From JAJZXY01 sp046706185 (GTDB lineage Archaea > Thermoplasmatota > Thermoplasmata > Sysuiplasmatales > Sysuiplasmataceae), in contig JBJKPR010000034.1 of NCBI GenBank assembly GCA_046706185.1, forward strand, positions 1 through 64,000: a stretch of DNA of 64,000 nucleotides, written 5' to 3'. The translations under genes and the position numbers were made by a program. The notes below the pieces were generated by a model. It was not told the origin of the DNA. It did no database searches and saw only the letters and a list, made by a program, of their open reading frames with translations. Of the stretch, positions 54,327 to 62,412 are shown one piece after another (within the stretch, counting starts at the first letter, position 1; every line of letters starts with the position of its first letter).

Positions 54327-55007
54327 TCAGTGTTTGGTCACAGTGCTCTGGGCTGCCTGCCGCTGGGCTGTTTTCATGCCGAGGGGGAACAGAGGCAGCG
54401 GGCCCTTCAGACCAGCCTTCTCCCACCTGTCGTTTATGATCACCGCTCCAGCGAGGTAAGTGGTGAAGAAGACGTCAATTACACCTGCTATGCCAGCGGG
54501 CAGCACGGCGCCAGGCATCGCGCCCATGATCGTCCCTGCATCAGTCAGGGTGAGCAGGGGTATTGCCCAGAGGATGAATGTGACCAGCAGGAAGAAAAGC
54601 ATCAGGTTGTGGACAAGCGTCATCCTGAAACTGCCTATCCAGTAGATGAATGTCATGAACACGAACGCAAGCGCCATCATGCCTACAAGATGCGCATGCA
54701 TGACGTCGGTCAGCCATCCAAGCTTGAGGAAGACTGTCAGCACTCCGAATGTTAGGAAAAAACCGGAGTATGTTCCAAACGCAGTTGCTCCAAACGTGTT
54801 TCCGTTGTTGTACTCCCAGTTAGCGGCAACAAGAAGAAACAGGCCGCTGAACACCAGAGCAGGCGCCATAAGCGTCAAATGCTCATCCCACCCAAAAAGC
54901 CCAAGCGCGTAAAACGACAGGATCATGAGACCGAAACCGTACGCGAAAATGCCCAGGCTCGTTGGATCTCCTTTCTTCTTTTCTTCTTCCAATATTCCAC
55001 CCCACAT
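54327..55007 (-). CDS. satP: Acetate uptake transporter (GPR1/FUN34/YaaH family)
   Basis: A 226-residue six-helix membrane protein. The N-terminal family motif appears as DPTSLGIFAYG in place of NPAPLGL, and later NTFGATAFGTYSGFF and VMHAHLVGMMALAFVF match the acetate/succinate channel family. Acetate or a similar monocarboxylate is the likely substrate. The regulator gene diverges from it, and the acyl-CoA genes beyond support organic-acid use. Confidence 0.85.
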   Translation of the reverse strand: MWGGILEEEKKKGDPTSLGIFAYGFGLMILSFYALGLFGWDEHLTLMAPALVFSGLFLLVAANWEYNNGNTFGATAFGTYSGFFLTFGVLTVFLKLGWLTDVMHAHLVGMMALAFVFMTFIYWIGSFRMTLVHNLMLFFLLVTFILWAIPLLTLTDAGTIMGAMPGAVLPAGIAGVIDVFFTTYLAGAVIINDRWEKAGLKGPLPLFPLGMKTAQRQAAQSTVTKH

Positions 55008-55224
55008 TCAACGTCCGAGTTCAATGTGTGTGAATACTATTTTCATGCGTGCGTATATGTCGATTGGCTTACAGATGAGGCACTATGTACCTTGGCTAAC
55101 GGACATCCGGGGGTGCCGCTGCCTTATTGTTCTACGAAAATCGGCGCTTTTCAGCGACTGCGGCTCTGTTTACTTATACAGGTACGTTCATACTTCACCT
55201 CACAGTCTTGGGAGTTTGGTGTGA

Positions 55225-55833
55225 TTGGCTTCCAAGTGCCCGATTGAAGTCCTTCTCAGTGTCAGAAGGAAGGATTGCAGGCTGGAGAATACGCTTGCCG
55301 GGGTGAGCTGCAGGATAGAGCGCCTGGCGGTAAGGCCAGACCGTGTCCTCCACAAGGTCATTCCAAACAACGGTGAGGACATTGAGGCAGTGCTCAGGTC
55401 GAGGAATTTTGACACCAAGCGAACGAGGAACGGTACCGTGTGGGTGGAATGCACCAGCTGCAGCGTGTGCTCGTTCTTCGCCAGAATACCCTTCCTTGAA
55501 GTCGTCGGCATGACTTCAGCACAGGAGGACAGACTGATGGTGAAGGCACAGCTTCCGTCCCTTTCAAGCCTCAGATACCTCAAGTCGAAGCTCAAGTATG
55601 CCGGGCTCGAATACCATGTGGCAGACGTCAGGCCGTTCTCCCACATGGAGGTAACGCAGAGGGAGAGAGAAGCACTCCAGTTCGCTCTGGAGAGAAACTA
55701 TTTTGAGTTTGAAAACAGGAGCACTCTAAGCGAGCTTGCGGAACAGATGGGAGTATCAAAGTCATCACTGTCCGAGACGCTGAGGCGCGGCACGAGAAAA
55801 GCGGTCATCCAGTATCTCAGCTCACATGAATGA
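55225..55833 (+). CDS. Bacterio-opsin-activator (HTH_10) family regulator with CxxCxxC motif
   Basis: A 202-residue archaeal activator. The C-terminal domain reads LTxxQREALxxALExxYFE-like (VTQREREALQFALERNYFEF) followed by LSELAEQMGVSKSSLSETLR, the HTH_10 signature. The N-terminal half contains VECTSCSVCSFF, a CxxCxxC motif that could sense redox state or metal; this is unusual in the family as far as I can judge. The TTG at 55225 is the start. It overlaps the acyl-CoA dehydrogenase gene by four bases, so it may activate that gene and its neighbours. Confidence 0.85.
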   Translation: MASKCPIEVLLSVRRKDCRLENTLAGVSCRIERLAVRPDRVLHKVIPNNGEDIEAVLRSRNFDTKRTRNGTVWVECTSCSVCSFFARIPFLEVVGMTSAQEDRLMVKAQLPSLSSLRYLKSKLKYAGLEYHVADVRPFSHMEVTQREREALQFALERNYFEFENRSTLSELAEQMGVSKSSLSETLRRGTRKAVIQYLSSHE

Positions 55834-57077
55834 CCGATCTGCCGGCCGCCTTTCCTGTCCGTGTACCTCAGAAGTGTGATAAACGGGCAATGGATTCGTT
55901 GTTCGTGTATCAAAGACAACTGAGCGAAGAGCGGCGTATGCTCGTGAAGGCGGTCGCCGAACTTATGGAGAAGTATGACGAACGGTACTGGTCTGGACTG
56001 GAAAGGGAGTCCGCATATCCTTCCGAACTCGTCGATGAATTTGCTCGCATGGGGTTCTTCTCTGCGCCTGTACCCAAGGAATACGGCGGTAGCGGCCTTG
56101 GCATAACCGATGCCTCGCTGATACTGGAGGAGGTAAATGCGTGCGGCGGTAACGCACAGCCATTTCACGGTCAGTACTATCTTTCATGGCTGTTCTCGAG
56201 GTTCGCATCCGCTGCGCTGAAGGAACGGTACCTGCCCGGGCTTGCCACCGGCGCGATGAGAATGCAGACCATGGCGCTGACCGAACCAGACGCAGGGTCA
56301 GAGACAACGAAAATCAGGACATACGCAGAAAGAGAGGGAAACAGGTATGTCATAAACGGTGAGAAGGTCTTCGCTTCGAGGGTGGAGCAGTCTGACCTCA
56401 TGGTACTTGTTGCCAGGACAACACGGTATGAGAATGTTGAGAAGAAGACTGACGGCATCAGCATCTTCCTTGTCGACCTGAAGGATGCGGAGGGGCTCGA
56501 GGTCAAGAGGATCAGGACTATGTTCAACAGCCAGACTTACCAGCTCTACATAAGCAACCTGGAGGTCCCTGCAGGGAACCTGATAGGCGAGGAGGGCAAC
56601 GGGTTCAGGCAGCTATTCCACGTGCTTGACCCTGAGCGGGTCCTTCTGGCATCAGAAAGCATCGGTGACTGCAGGTGGTTCCTGCAGAAGTCTGTGGAGT
56701 ATGCGGGCAAGAGGGTCGTGTTCGGCGGGCCGATAGGCAGGAACCAGGGTGTACAGTTTCCAATTGCCGATGTCTATGCAAAGATGAGGGCGGCAGAAAG
56801 TGTCAGGTGGGAAGCTGCAACGCTCTACGATTCCGGCGAAGGGAACATGAGGAGCGTGGGCGAGATGGCAAACATCGCAAAGTACCTTTCCGCCGAGTGC
56901 GCATGGCAGGCGGCGAACGTCGCAATGGACACCTACGGAGGGTACGGCCTTGCAGTGGACACGGGCATAGAAAGGAAGTTCAGGGAGGCAAGGCTGTACA
57001 AGGTTGCGCCCATATCGCACAACCTTATTCTCGCCTACATAGCACACAACGTGCTCGGCCTGCCAAGGTCCTACTGA
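55830..57077 (+). CDS. Acyl-CoA dehydrogenase
   Basis: A 415-residue flavoprotein. Standard stretches are MQTMALTEPDAGSETTKI, FASRVEQSDLMVLVART, VFGGPIGRNQGVQFPIAD and YGGYGLAVDTGIERKFREARLYKVAP. It would oxidise an acyl-CoA to an enoyl-CoA, passing electrons to ETF. The ATG at 55830 overlaps the regulator stop (ATGA); an ATG at 55890 (MDSLFVYQR) is an alternative. The catalytic base cannot be set by eye. It could act on methylsuccinyl-CoA or another branched acyl-CoA, given the neighbouring CitE and MaoC genes. Confidence 0.88.
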   Translation: MTDLPAAFPVRVPQKCDKRAMDSLFVYQRQLSEERRMLVKAVAELMEKYDERYWSGLERESAYPSELVDEFARMGFFSAPVPKEYGGSGLGITDASLILEEVNACGGNAQPFHGQYYLSWLFSRFASAALKERYLPGLATGAMRMQTMALTEPDAGSETTKIRTYAEREGNRYVINGEKVFASRVEQSDLMVLVARTTRYENVEKKTDGISIFLVDLKDAEGLEVKRIRTMFNSQTYQLYISNLEVPAGNLIGEEGNGFRQLFHVLDPERVLLASESIGDCRWFLQKSVEYAGKRVVFGGPIGRNQGVQFPIADVYAKMRAAESVRWEAATLYDSGEGNMRSVGEMANIAKYLSAECAWQAANVAMDTYGGYGLAVDTGIERKFREARLYKVAPISHNLILAYIAHNVLGLPRSY

Positions 57078-57080
57078 CTG

Positions 57081-58526
57081 CTACCCCATCCATTGAGCTG
57101 CCAGGGACGGGTCGAATGGAAGGTGCTGCTTCCGTTCCAGCGCGCGAGACAGATACCTCTGCAGCCGATCTTTGAATGCAGGATGGCTGCATCTGTCTAT
57201 GATGAGGTTCGCCCTTTCCGCAGGGCCAAGGCCCCGAAGATCTGCCACCCCCTGCTCAGTGACCACCATGTCTGCGTCCTGCTTTGGAATGTCGACGTTT
57301 GCAAGCATCGGCACTATCCTTGAGACACTGCAGTCCGAAGTGGCAGAGGGGAGGGCAAGTATTGTTGTCCTTGCGGACCTCGTGAAGTCGCCTGAACCGC
57401 CCACACCGTTGTGAATCCTGCCGCCTATGTGAGAGACATTTGCCCCCCCGAATATGTCAATGCTTATCGCAGGCTGGACCGCAACAACACCAAGCCTGCT
57501 GATCAGCTCGCCGCTGTTGGTTATCTCGTTCGGCCTCAGGACAATACTTCCGTCGAAGCTTCCAAAGTCATCGAGGAAGGCATCGGTGTAATGCTGCTCC
57601 CCGGGCAGAGTGTAGACTGCTGAAGCGCTCACACACTTCACCTTCGACCCCAAGTAAGCGGTCCATCTGGAAGGTATTATCTCAGACCAGATCTGCAGCG
57701 ACTCCCTGTCAATCTTTTCGATCACTGCGCTTGCTATCGGACCTGCGCCAAGCTGCAGCGGGCTGTCGAAACCTTTCCACGACAACTCCGAGTCAAGCAC
57801 AGTTGACAGCCTGTCGGCAATCTCAAGGTCGTCCCCACTAACCCGGCTGTATGAACCAGCGACCTCCTCCCTTGTTTCGCCTGTAACAACGGCCGCGATC
57901 TTCGATGCCTGTATTGTCATGCAGTCCCTGCCGACCCTGTCCATGACACTTCTGATCTCTATTGGCTCTCCGTGTATCGGCAGGTAGAGATCATGGAGCC
58001 CCATCAACTCTGGCTTTGCAGTATTAATCTCCACTATCACCTTCCTGCTGGCATGGACCATAGCCATGGATGCATCGACCGAAAGCGACGGCACAATGCC
58101 TCCCTCCTCTGTGATTCCTGTTGCTTCGATCACCGCAACGTCGATGGGGCTGCCGGCCGGGATGCCTCCTTCCCTCAACATTCTCGAATACTCCGCCACC
58201 CAGTAATCGAAGAAACTGACCCTGCCTGAATTAACCTTCTCCCTGGACTCACTGCCGCTCAGGTAGTAGTACCGCCGTGCAACATCGATGCCGTTAACGA
58301 ACTTCTCGAACGATGCCGTCGCTCCACCTCCGTTGAGCACCGTGAGTCCCGTCTCCCCCAGCTCGCCCCTGAGGCTCAGCATCGCTGACGGTATGAGCTT
58401 GGGCACCGACTGGCCGCCCATACCACCGAATGCCAGGCACTTTGCGCCACGGACATGCTGTCTCACCGCACTCTCCTCATCCGTCAGCTTCTCCAGGAGC
58501 TGCCTGTTTCTGATCCTTTCCGTCAT
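57081..58526 (-). CDS. Acetyl-CoA hydrolase/CoA-transferase family enzyme (RipA-like)
   Basis: A 481-residue CoA-transferase of the acetyl-CoA hydrolase/4-hydroxybutyrate or succinyl-CoA transferase family. The core is complete: NEITNSGELISRLGVVAVQ with the catalytic Glu, GGANVSHIGGRIHNGVGGSG, VPMLANVDIPKQD and VTEQGVADLRGLGPAERA. It would move CoA to a carboxylate. It lies downstream of CitE- and MaoC-like genes; transferase, hydratase and lyase together resemble the bacterial itaconate set (RipA itaconate CoA-transferase, RipB hydratase, RipC lyase). Acceptor acid is inferred. Confidence 0.87.
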   Translation of the reverse strand: MTERIRNRQLLEKLTDEESAVRQHVRGAKCLAFGGMGGQSVPKLIPSAMLSLRGELGETGLTVLNGGGATASFEKFVNGIDVARRYYYLSGSESREKVNSGRVSFFDYWVAEYSRMLREGGIPAGSPIDVAVIEATGITEEGGIVPSLSVDASMAMVHASRKVIVEINTAKPELMGLHDLYLPIHGEPIEIRSVMDRVGRDCMTIQASKIAAVVTGETREEVAGSYSRVSGDDLEIADRLSTVLDSELSWKGFDSPLQLGAGPIASAVIEKIDRESLQIWSEIIPSRWTAYLGSKVKCVSASAVYTLPGEQHYTDAFLDDFGSFDGSIVLRPNEITNSGELISRLGVVAVQPAISIDIFGGANVSHIGGRIHNGVGGSGDFTRSARTTILALPSATSDCSVSRIVPMLANVDIPKQDADMVVTEQGVADLRGLGPAERANLIIDRCSHPAFKDRLQRYLSRALERKQHLPFDPSLAAQWMG

Positions 58527-58541
58527 CCTGCCGCACCATCT

Positions 58542-59423
58542 TCAATTTCCGGCCGACAACGAAGCATCGCTGCTTCGGTTGCCCCCTTTTTTACTTCCCG
58601 TCGCTTTCCTTCCTGCATCGATCAGCCGCTCTGCCATCCTGACGTGCACCATGTCCACCAGCTCATCGCCCAGCCTGATGGCGCCCCTGCCGCTCGCCGC
58701 CGCCGATCGGAACGCATTCATGACGTTTTCCGCCCATGAAAGCTGGTCTGCGGTCGGTGAAAATACATTCTCCACAGGAGCCACGTGCGTCGGATGTATA
58801 ACCTGCTTTCCGGAGAAGCCGTATCTTCTTGCGTTCGTTGCCTCGTCTACAAGGCCCTCAATGTTCTTTATCTCGAAATAGACCTTGTCTATTGCCTCTA
58901 GGCCGTATGCCCTTGCAGTCAGCACTATTCCAGTCAGGACATACGGGTTTCTTTCATATGCCGAGAGCTCCCCTCCGGCCAGCAGTGAAAGGTCTCCCCC
59001 TGCCCATGCAATTGCATCGGTCCCGTCTGATCTGGCAATATCTTCCAGGTTCAGCATCCCCTTCGGTGATTCGATCACAGGCAGGGTGCCTTTGCCGGTG
59101 GCTTTTGCAACGCCATCAAGACGTGTTTCCGCCTTTGGAACGACGACCGTGTCCACAACATCCATCCTCCCGGCCATCTCAATGTCCGATGAACTCTGTC
59201 TGTCCGAAAGCGGGTTGATGCGCACGCATACCTCCCCGCAACTGAATTCAAGTTCTCCGAGCATCCTGGACAGCGTTCCCCTTGCGTTTCCCTTCTCAGC
59301 AGGGGGCACGGCATCCTCGAGGTCGAATATGATTGAGTCAACTGCAAGAGAGGCGGCCTTTGTTATCATATGCTCGTTGTTTCCCGGGACGTATAACTGC
59401 GCCCTCCTTATTTTCGACGACAA
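58542..59423 (-). CDS. CitE-like (HpcH/HpaI family) CoA-ester lyase
   Basis: A 293-residue TIM-barrel lyase of the CitE/malyl-CoA lyase family. Signature pieces: FDLEDAVPPAEK, VCVRINPLSDR, metal-binding Glu in VIESPKG, Asp in AGGDLS, and GKQVIHPTHVAPVENVFSP. It would cleave citramalyl-CoA, malyl-CoA or beta-methylmalyl-CoA. No CitD or CitF gene is seen, so true citrate lyase is unlikely. The TTG at 59423 begins two bases after the MaoC stop and follows GGAAGGG. Confidence 0.87.
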   Translation of the reverse strand: MSSKIRRAQLYVPGNNEHMITKAASLAVDSIIFDLEDAVPPAEKGNARGTLSRMLGELEFSCGEVCVRINPLSDRQSSSDIEMAGRMDVVDTVVVPKAETRLDGVAKATGKGTLPVIESPKGMLNLEDIARSDGTDAIAWAGGDLSLLAGGELSAYERNPYVLTGIVLTARAYGLEAIDKVYFEIKNIEGLVDEATNARRYGFSGKQVIHPTHVAPVENVFSPTADQLSWAENVMNAFRSAAASGRGAIRLGDELVDMVHVRMAERLIDAGRKATGSKKGGNRSSDASLSAGN

Positions 59424-59424
59424 G

Positions 59425-59925
59425 TCAGCGCCCTTCCTTCCCGCCTTCCCACTTCCTGCCGCGCATCGGTATCATGAATTTCCTGTCGAATGTTACAAGA
59501 GTTTCCCCTTTCTGATTTCTCCCTGTGGTCTTTATCGAGACTATGCCAAAACCGGGCCTGCTCCCCGACTCCCTCTTTTCCGTCACCTCCACTTCAGCAT
59601 AAACTGTATCCCCGCTGAAGGCAGGCTTGCTGAACTTCGCATTGTCGAGGGAAAGCATGAACCCCTTCGAACTCGTGAACTCCACCATCAGGCCGACAGC
59701 TATTGCCAGGGTCAGCATGCCGTTGACCACCAGCCTGCCGTTGAACGGTTCACCCGGGTAGCTCTTCTGAACGTAATCGGCGTTGAAATGTATCTGGTTG
59801 GAATTGTTCGTAAGCAGTGAAAACCAGATGTTGTCCGTGTCCGTCAGTGTCCTTCCGACACGGCTCCTCTGCTTGCTTCCGACTTCGAAATCCTCGTAAT
59901 ATGGCCCGTCATCGGTGAGTTGCAT
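59425..59925 (-). CDS. MaoC-like hotdog dehydratase/hydratase
   Basis: A 166-residue single hotdog domain. GPYYEDFEVGSKQRSRVGRT at the N-terminus and DTDNIWFSLLTNNSNQIHFN match the mesaconyl-CoA/2-methylfumaryl-CoA hydratase branch, in which the Asp of the usual DxNPxH is replaced. It would hydrate an unsaturated CoA ester such as itaconyl- or mesaconyl-CoA. The ATG at 59925 sits about 25 bases from a minus-strand TATA box (around 59946-59954). It is the first gene of the three-gene operon. It is shorter than bacterial itaconyl-CoA hydratase and mesaconyl-CoA hydratase. Confidence 0.83.
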   Translation of the reverse strand: MQLTDDGPYYEDFEVGSKQRSRVGRTLTDTDNIWFSLLTNNSNQIHFNADYVQKSYPGEPFNGRLVVNGMLTLAIAVGLMVEFTSSKGFMLSLDNAKFSKPAFSGDTVYAEVEVTEKRESGSRPGFGIVSIKTTGRNQKGETLVTFDRKFMIPMRGRKWEGGKEGR

Positions 59926-59945
59926 GAGTGGACTGTAATATATGC

Positions 59946-59954
59946 ATAAATAAA
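59946..59954 (-). promoter_or_regulatory. TATA box of the MaoC-CitE-CoA-transferase operon
   Basis: TTTATTTAT on the minus strand centred about 25 bases before the ATG at 59925; the transcript is probably leaderless. Confidence 0.55.
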
Positions 59955-60077
59955 AACAAGCGTCGGCGTTCACCTGCAACTGGCAGCATCCCCTCTTGCT
60001 TTTCGCCGGTGTGGCTTCACACTTCGCCTGCACCCTATGACTTTTTGGCGAAGCCGGATTCTGGGGCAGGCCGAGCC

Positions 60078-60878
60078 TTATGCGGTTGCCTGCCCGATTG
60101 TGTATGTGTGCGGCGGTTTGTCCATTTCGTAGTACTTCCAGAAGTACGATTTCCTGAGCTCAAACCCCAGAGATGGGGTCAGTGTTGCCTTCGTCCCCCG
60201 GGGCATCCGCACGATCGCATAGGCGATAAATCCATTCCTTATGCTGTGGTCTGTCACGCACCATTCAATCGTGTTCTTCAAAGGGGCAGATGAGAGTACC
60301 TCGGCTCTACGCGATTTCCATTGAAGCGGGAAACCGAGCCTCAGGCCCAAACTGCCAACTGCCTTGTCCCCTGCATGGAAGGAAACAAATTCTGCGAGAG
60401 TGCTGGACAAGTCGATGTTCGCATCTTCAGTGTTGTAGACTGTCTCCTGTGACATCGGAGTAGGGTACAGGCTGAAGAACACAGGTGGATTTTCACCACT
60501 TGTCGGCTCCAGGCTAAGTTCGAGGCGCAACAGCACGATGTGCTTGTCCAGCGGCGCAGAAACGGACAGGGGCACCTCAATCAGGTGGAAATTCATGTCC
60601 TTTCGTGCTTGTTCCGAGACTCCGAGAGCAACACCATGCTGTTCCGCATATTCGGAGAGTTCTCTTGACACAATTTCGTCCGGCGGGGAAACATCCACCT
60701 CGTGAACCCAGTTTCTTGCATCCTCATCTGATGCCTCGACTGTGTTGTCCAGAGGGAAGTGCGGGTAGATGTCTCCAAGTTCAGGCCTGCTGATTTTCCT
60801 TCCCTGTATTTCACGTTCGGGGAAACCTGCCGGATGGAAACTCACCTCCATTTTCATTGCCTTTTTGATTTCCTGCAT
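60078..60878 (-). CDS. Hypothetical protein
   Basis: About 266 residues, mostly beta-like and soluble; not recognised. The C-terminal half has an alternating pattern (HIVLLRLELSLEPTSG and FHAGDKAVGSLGLRLGFPLQ). The start used is the ATG at 60878 (MQEIKKAMKMEV), ahead of which the frame to 61016 has no clear signal; GGTAAA just upstream is a weak ribosome site. It is not close to any operon. Function unknown. Confidence 0.6.
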   Translation of the reverse strand: MQEIKKAMKMEVSFHPAGFPEREIQGRKISRPELGDIYPHFPLDNTVEASDEDARNWVHEVDVSPPDEIVSRELSEYAEQHGVALGVSEQARKDMNFHLIEVPLSVSAPLDKHIVLLRLELSLEPTSGENPPVFFSLYPTPMSQETVYNTEDANIDLSSTLAEFVSFHAGDKAVGSLGLRLGFPLQWKSRRAEVLSSAPLKNTIEWCVTDHSIRNGFIAYAIVRMPRGTKATLTPSLGFELRKSYFWKYYEMDKPPHTYTIGQATA

Positions 60879-61121
60879 TTTACCAAATCCCCCGTCTACG
60901 CTCAACGTGGAGAATTGCGCGTTTAATGAGTCCACTAGCCGCAGGCCTGTCCAAATCAACATTCTATGTATGCTAATTACCTCAGGGCAGCAATACTGAT
61001 ATGCCTTCCCCGACACCGGTGCCGGCCTCTGCAGCCCTGAATAGAAGGCTGGTATGAAACAGCGTTTGCAGGAGACGGTGGCAACTGTCGGTTTTGTGGC
61101 CGGGTCAGCAGCAGTCCGTCT

Positions 61122-62312
61122 TCAAAGCGGTTTCTCCTCCATGGTGCGATCACCGGCTGAAAGTCTGTTCGATTGTTTGCGGTATCCGAAGTGAAAAATG
61201 TACATTGCCACAATTGAGGCAAGCCCTGTGAATATCGCAGACAGAAACAACAGCGTGGATCCTCCGAAGTGATACGCCATTCCTCCCATCGCGGGCCCCA
61301 GGCTCCATAGTGAGGAGTTGATGAGTGCGAAGATGCCCAGGTATTCCGCTCTCCGCCCTTCCGGCGCCAGCTTCGAAACCCAGACAAGCATAGCGGGCGA
61401 AACAAGCGCGAAACCAAGCTGCCTTATTGCCTGCGCAGGTATCAGGACGGACCAGGTCGGAGCTATCATGAAGACGGTGAATGCCGTGACTGCGGCTGCC
61501 GTTCCGAGAAAAAGGTTCGGCATCTCACCGTGCCTGTCGACCCATCTGCCAGACTGCATTCCGGCAAATGCGGTTGTAGCCAGCCCTGCCACTGCGATCA
61601 GCCCCACATCGAAGTTGTTCGCTCCAAGCATTGTTGCCCAAACGCCGTAAAAGGCTCCTGCGGCGCCAGACCCAAGCGTCCGGATGGAGACGACGCAGGA
61701 AAAGAGAATCAGCGGTTTAAGGGTGCCAATCGACTTGATGCCCTCCCTTCTGCCTGCGGTGGTGTCGGAAACAAGCAGCAGAACGTAAACGCCCGTTCCC
61801 ACCATTGCAACTCCTGCAAAGTAGAAAAGGAAGCTGAAGCCGAAGCTGTCTATCAGCAGGGCGACCACCATGAAACCTGCAATCGAACCTGCCGCCGATG
61901 AGGATGTCAGTGTCCCGTACGACACGCCCCTCTCTCCCTCCTTTGTCACATCTGCAACAAATGCCTGCAGCGCTGGCATGCCGATGGAGAGCACTATGGT
62001 TCCTGCCACGAACGACAATCCCGCAGTCACCGCATCCGGCAGGAATGGTATTGAGACATAGAATGGAAGGGCACCAAGCTCCGCCCCGACCAGGAAAGGC
62101 TTCCTGCGGCCAGTCCTGTCCGACCATCGCCCTGCCAGCGGTCCCACCAGACTGCCTGCAAGATAACCGGCAGACATGAAGAGCAGCGCTGCTGCCACCG
62201 AGGCGTGCCTGATGCTGACAAGGTATATCGGGAAGAAGGCAAGGAACACTCCCGTTCTGTTGCTGGAAAGGAGTGAATACAAGGCGAGTGTGACAACTGC
62301 GCGCTGGACCAC
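61122..62312 (-). CDS. MFS transporter (multidrug-efflux-like)
   Basis: A 396-residue major facilitator; loop signature AGRWSDRTGRRKPFLV near residue 65 and a second, QSGRWVDRHGEMPN, in the second half. The short length, balanced halves and short central loop fit drug or sugar efflux branches. The GTG at 62312 is the start. Function as an exporter is a guess. Confidence 0.8.
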   Translation of the reverse strand: MVQRAVVTLALYSLLSSNRTGVFLAFFPIYLVSIRHASVAAALLFMSAGYLAGSLVGPLAGRWSDRTGRRKPFLVGAELGALPFYVSIPFLPDAVTAGLSFVAGTIVLSIGMPALQAFVADVTKEGERGVSYGTLTSSSAAGSIAGFMVVALLIDSFGFSFLFYFAGVAMVGTGVYVLLLVSDTTAGRREGIKSIGTLKPLILFSCVVSIRTLGSGAAGAFYGVWATMLGANNFDVGLIAVAGLATTAFAGMQSGRWVDRHGEMPNLFLGTAAAVTAFTVFMIAPTWSVLIPAQAIRQLGFALVSPAMLVWVSKLAPEGRRAEYLGIFALINSSLWSLGPAMGGMAYHFGGSTLLFLSAIFTGLASIVAMYIFHFGYRKQSNRLSAGDRTMEEKPL

Positions 62313-62412
62313 GGCGCTGTATCCGCCTTCTGGTAGATATCCATGAGTCGTGGAACCTGCCGATGAACCCCCAGGGTGGCAGTGTCTGCCGCAATGCCTC
62401 CTTCAGCCTTCT

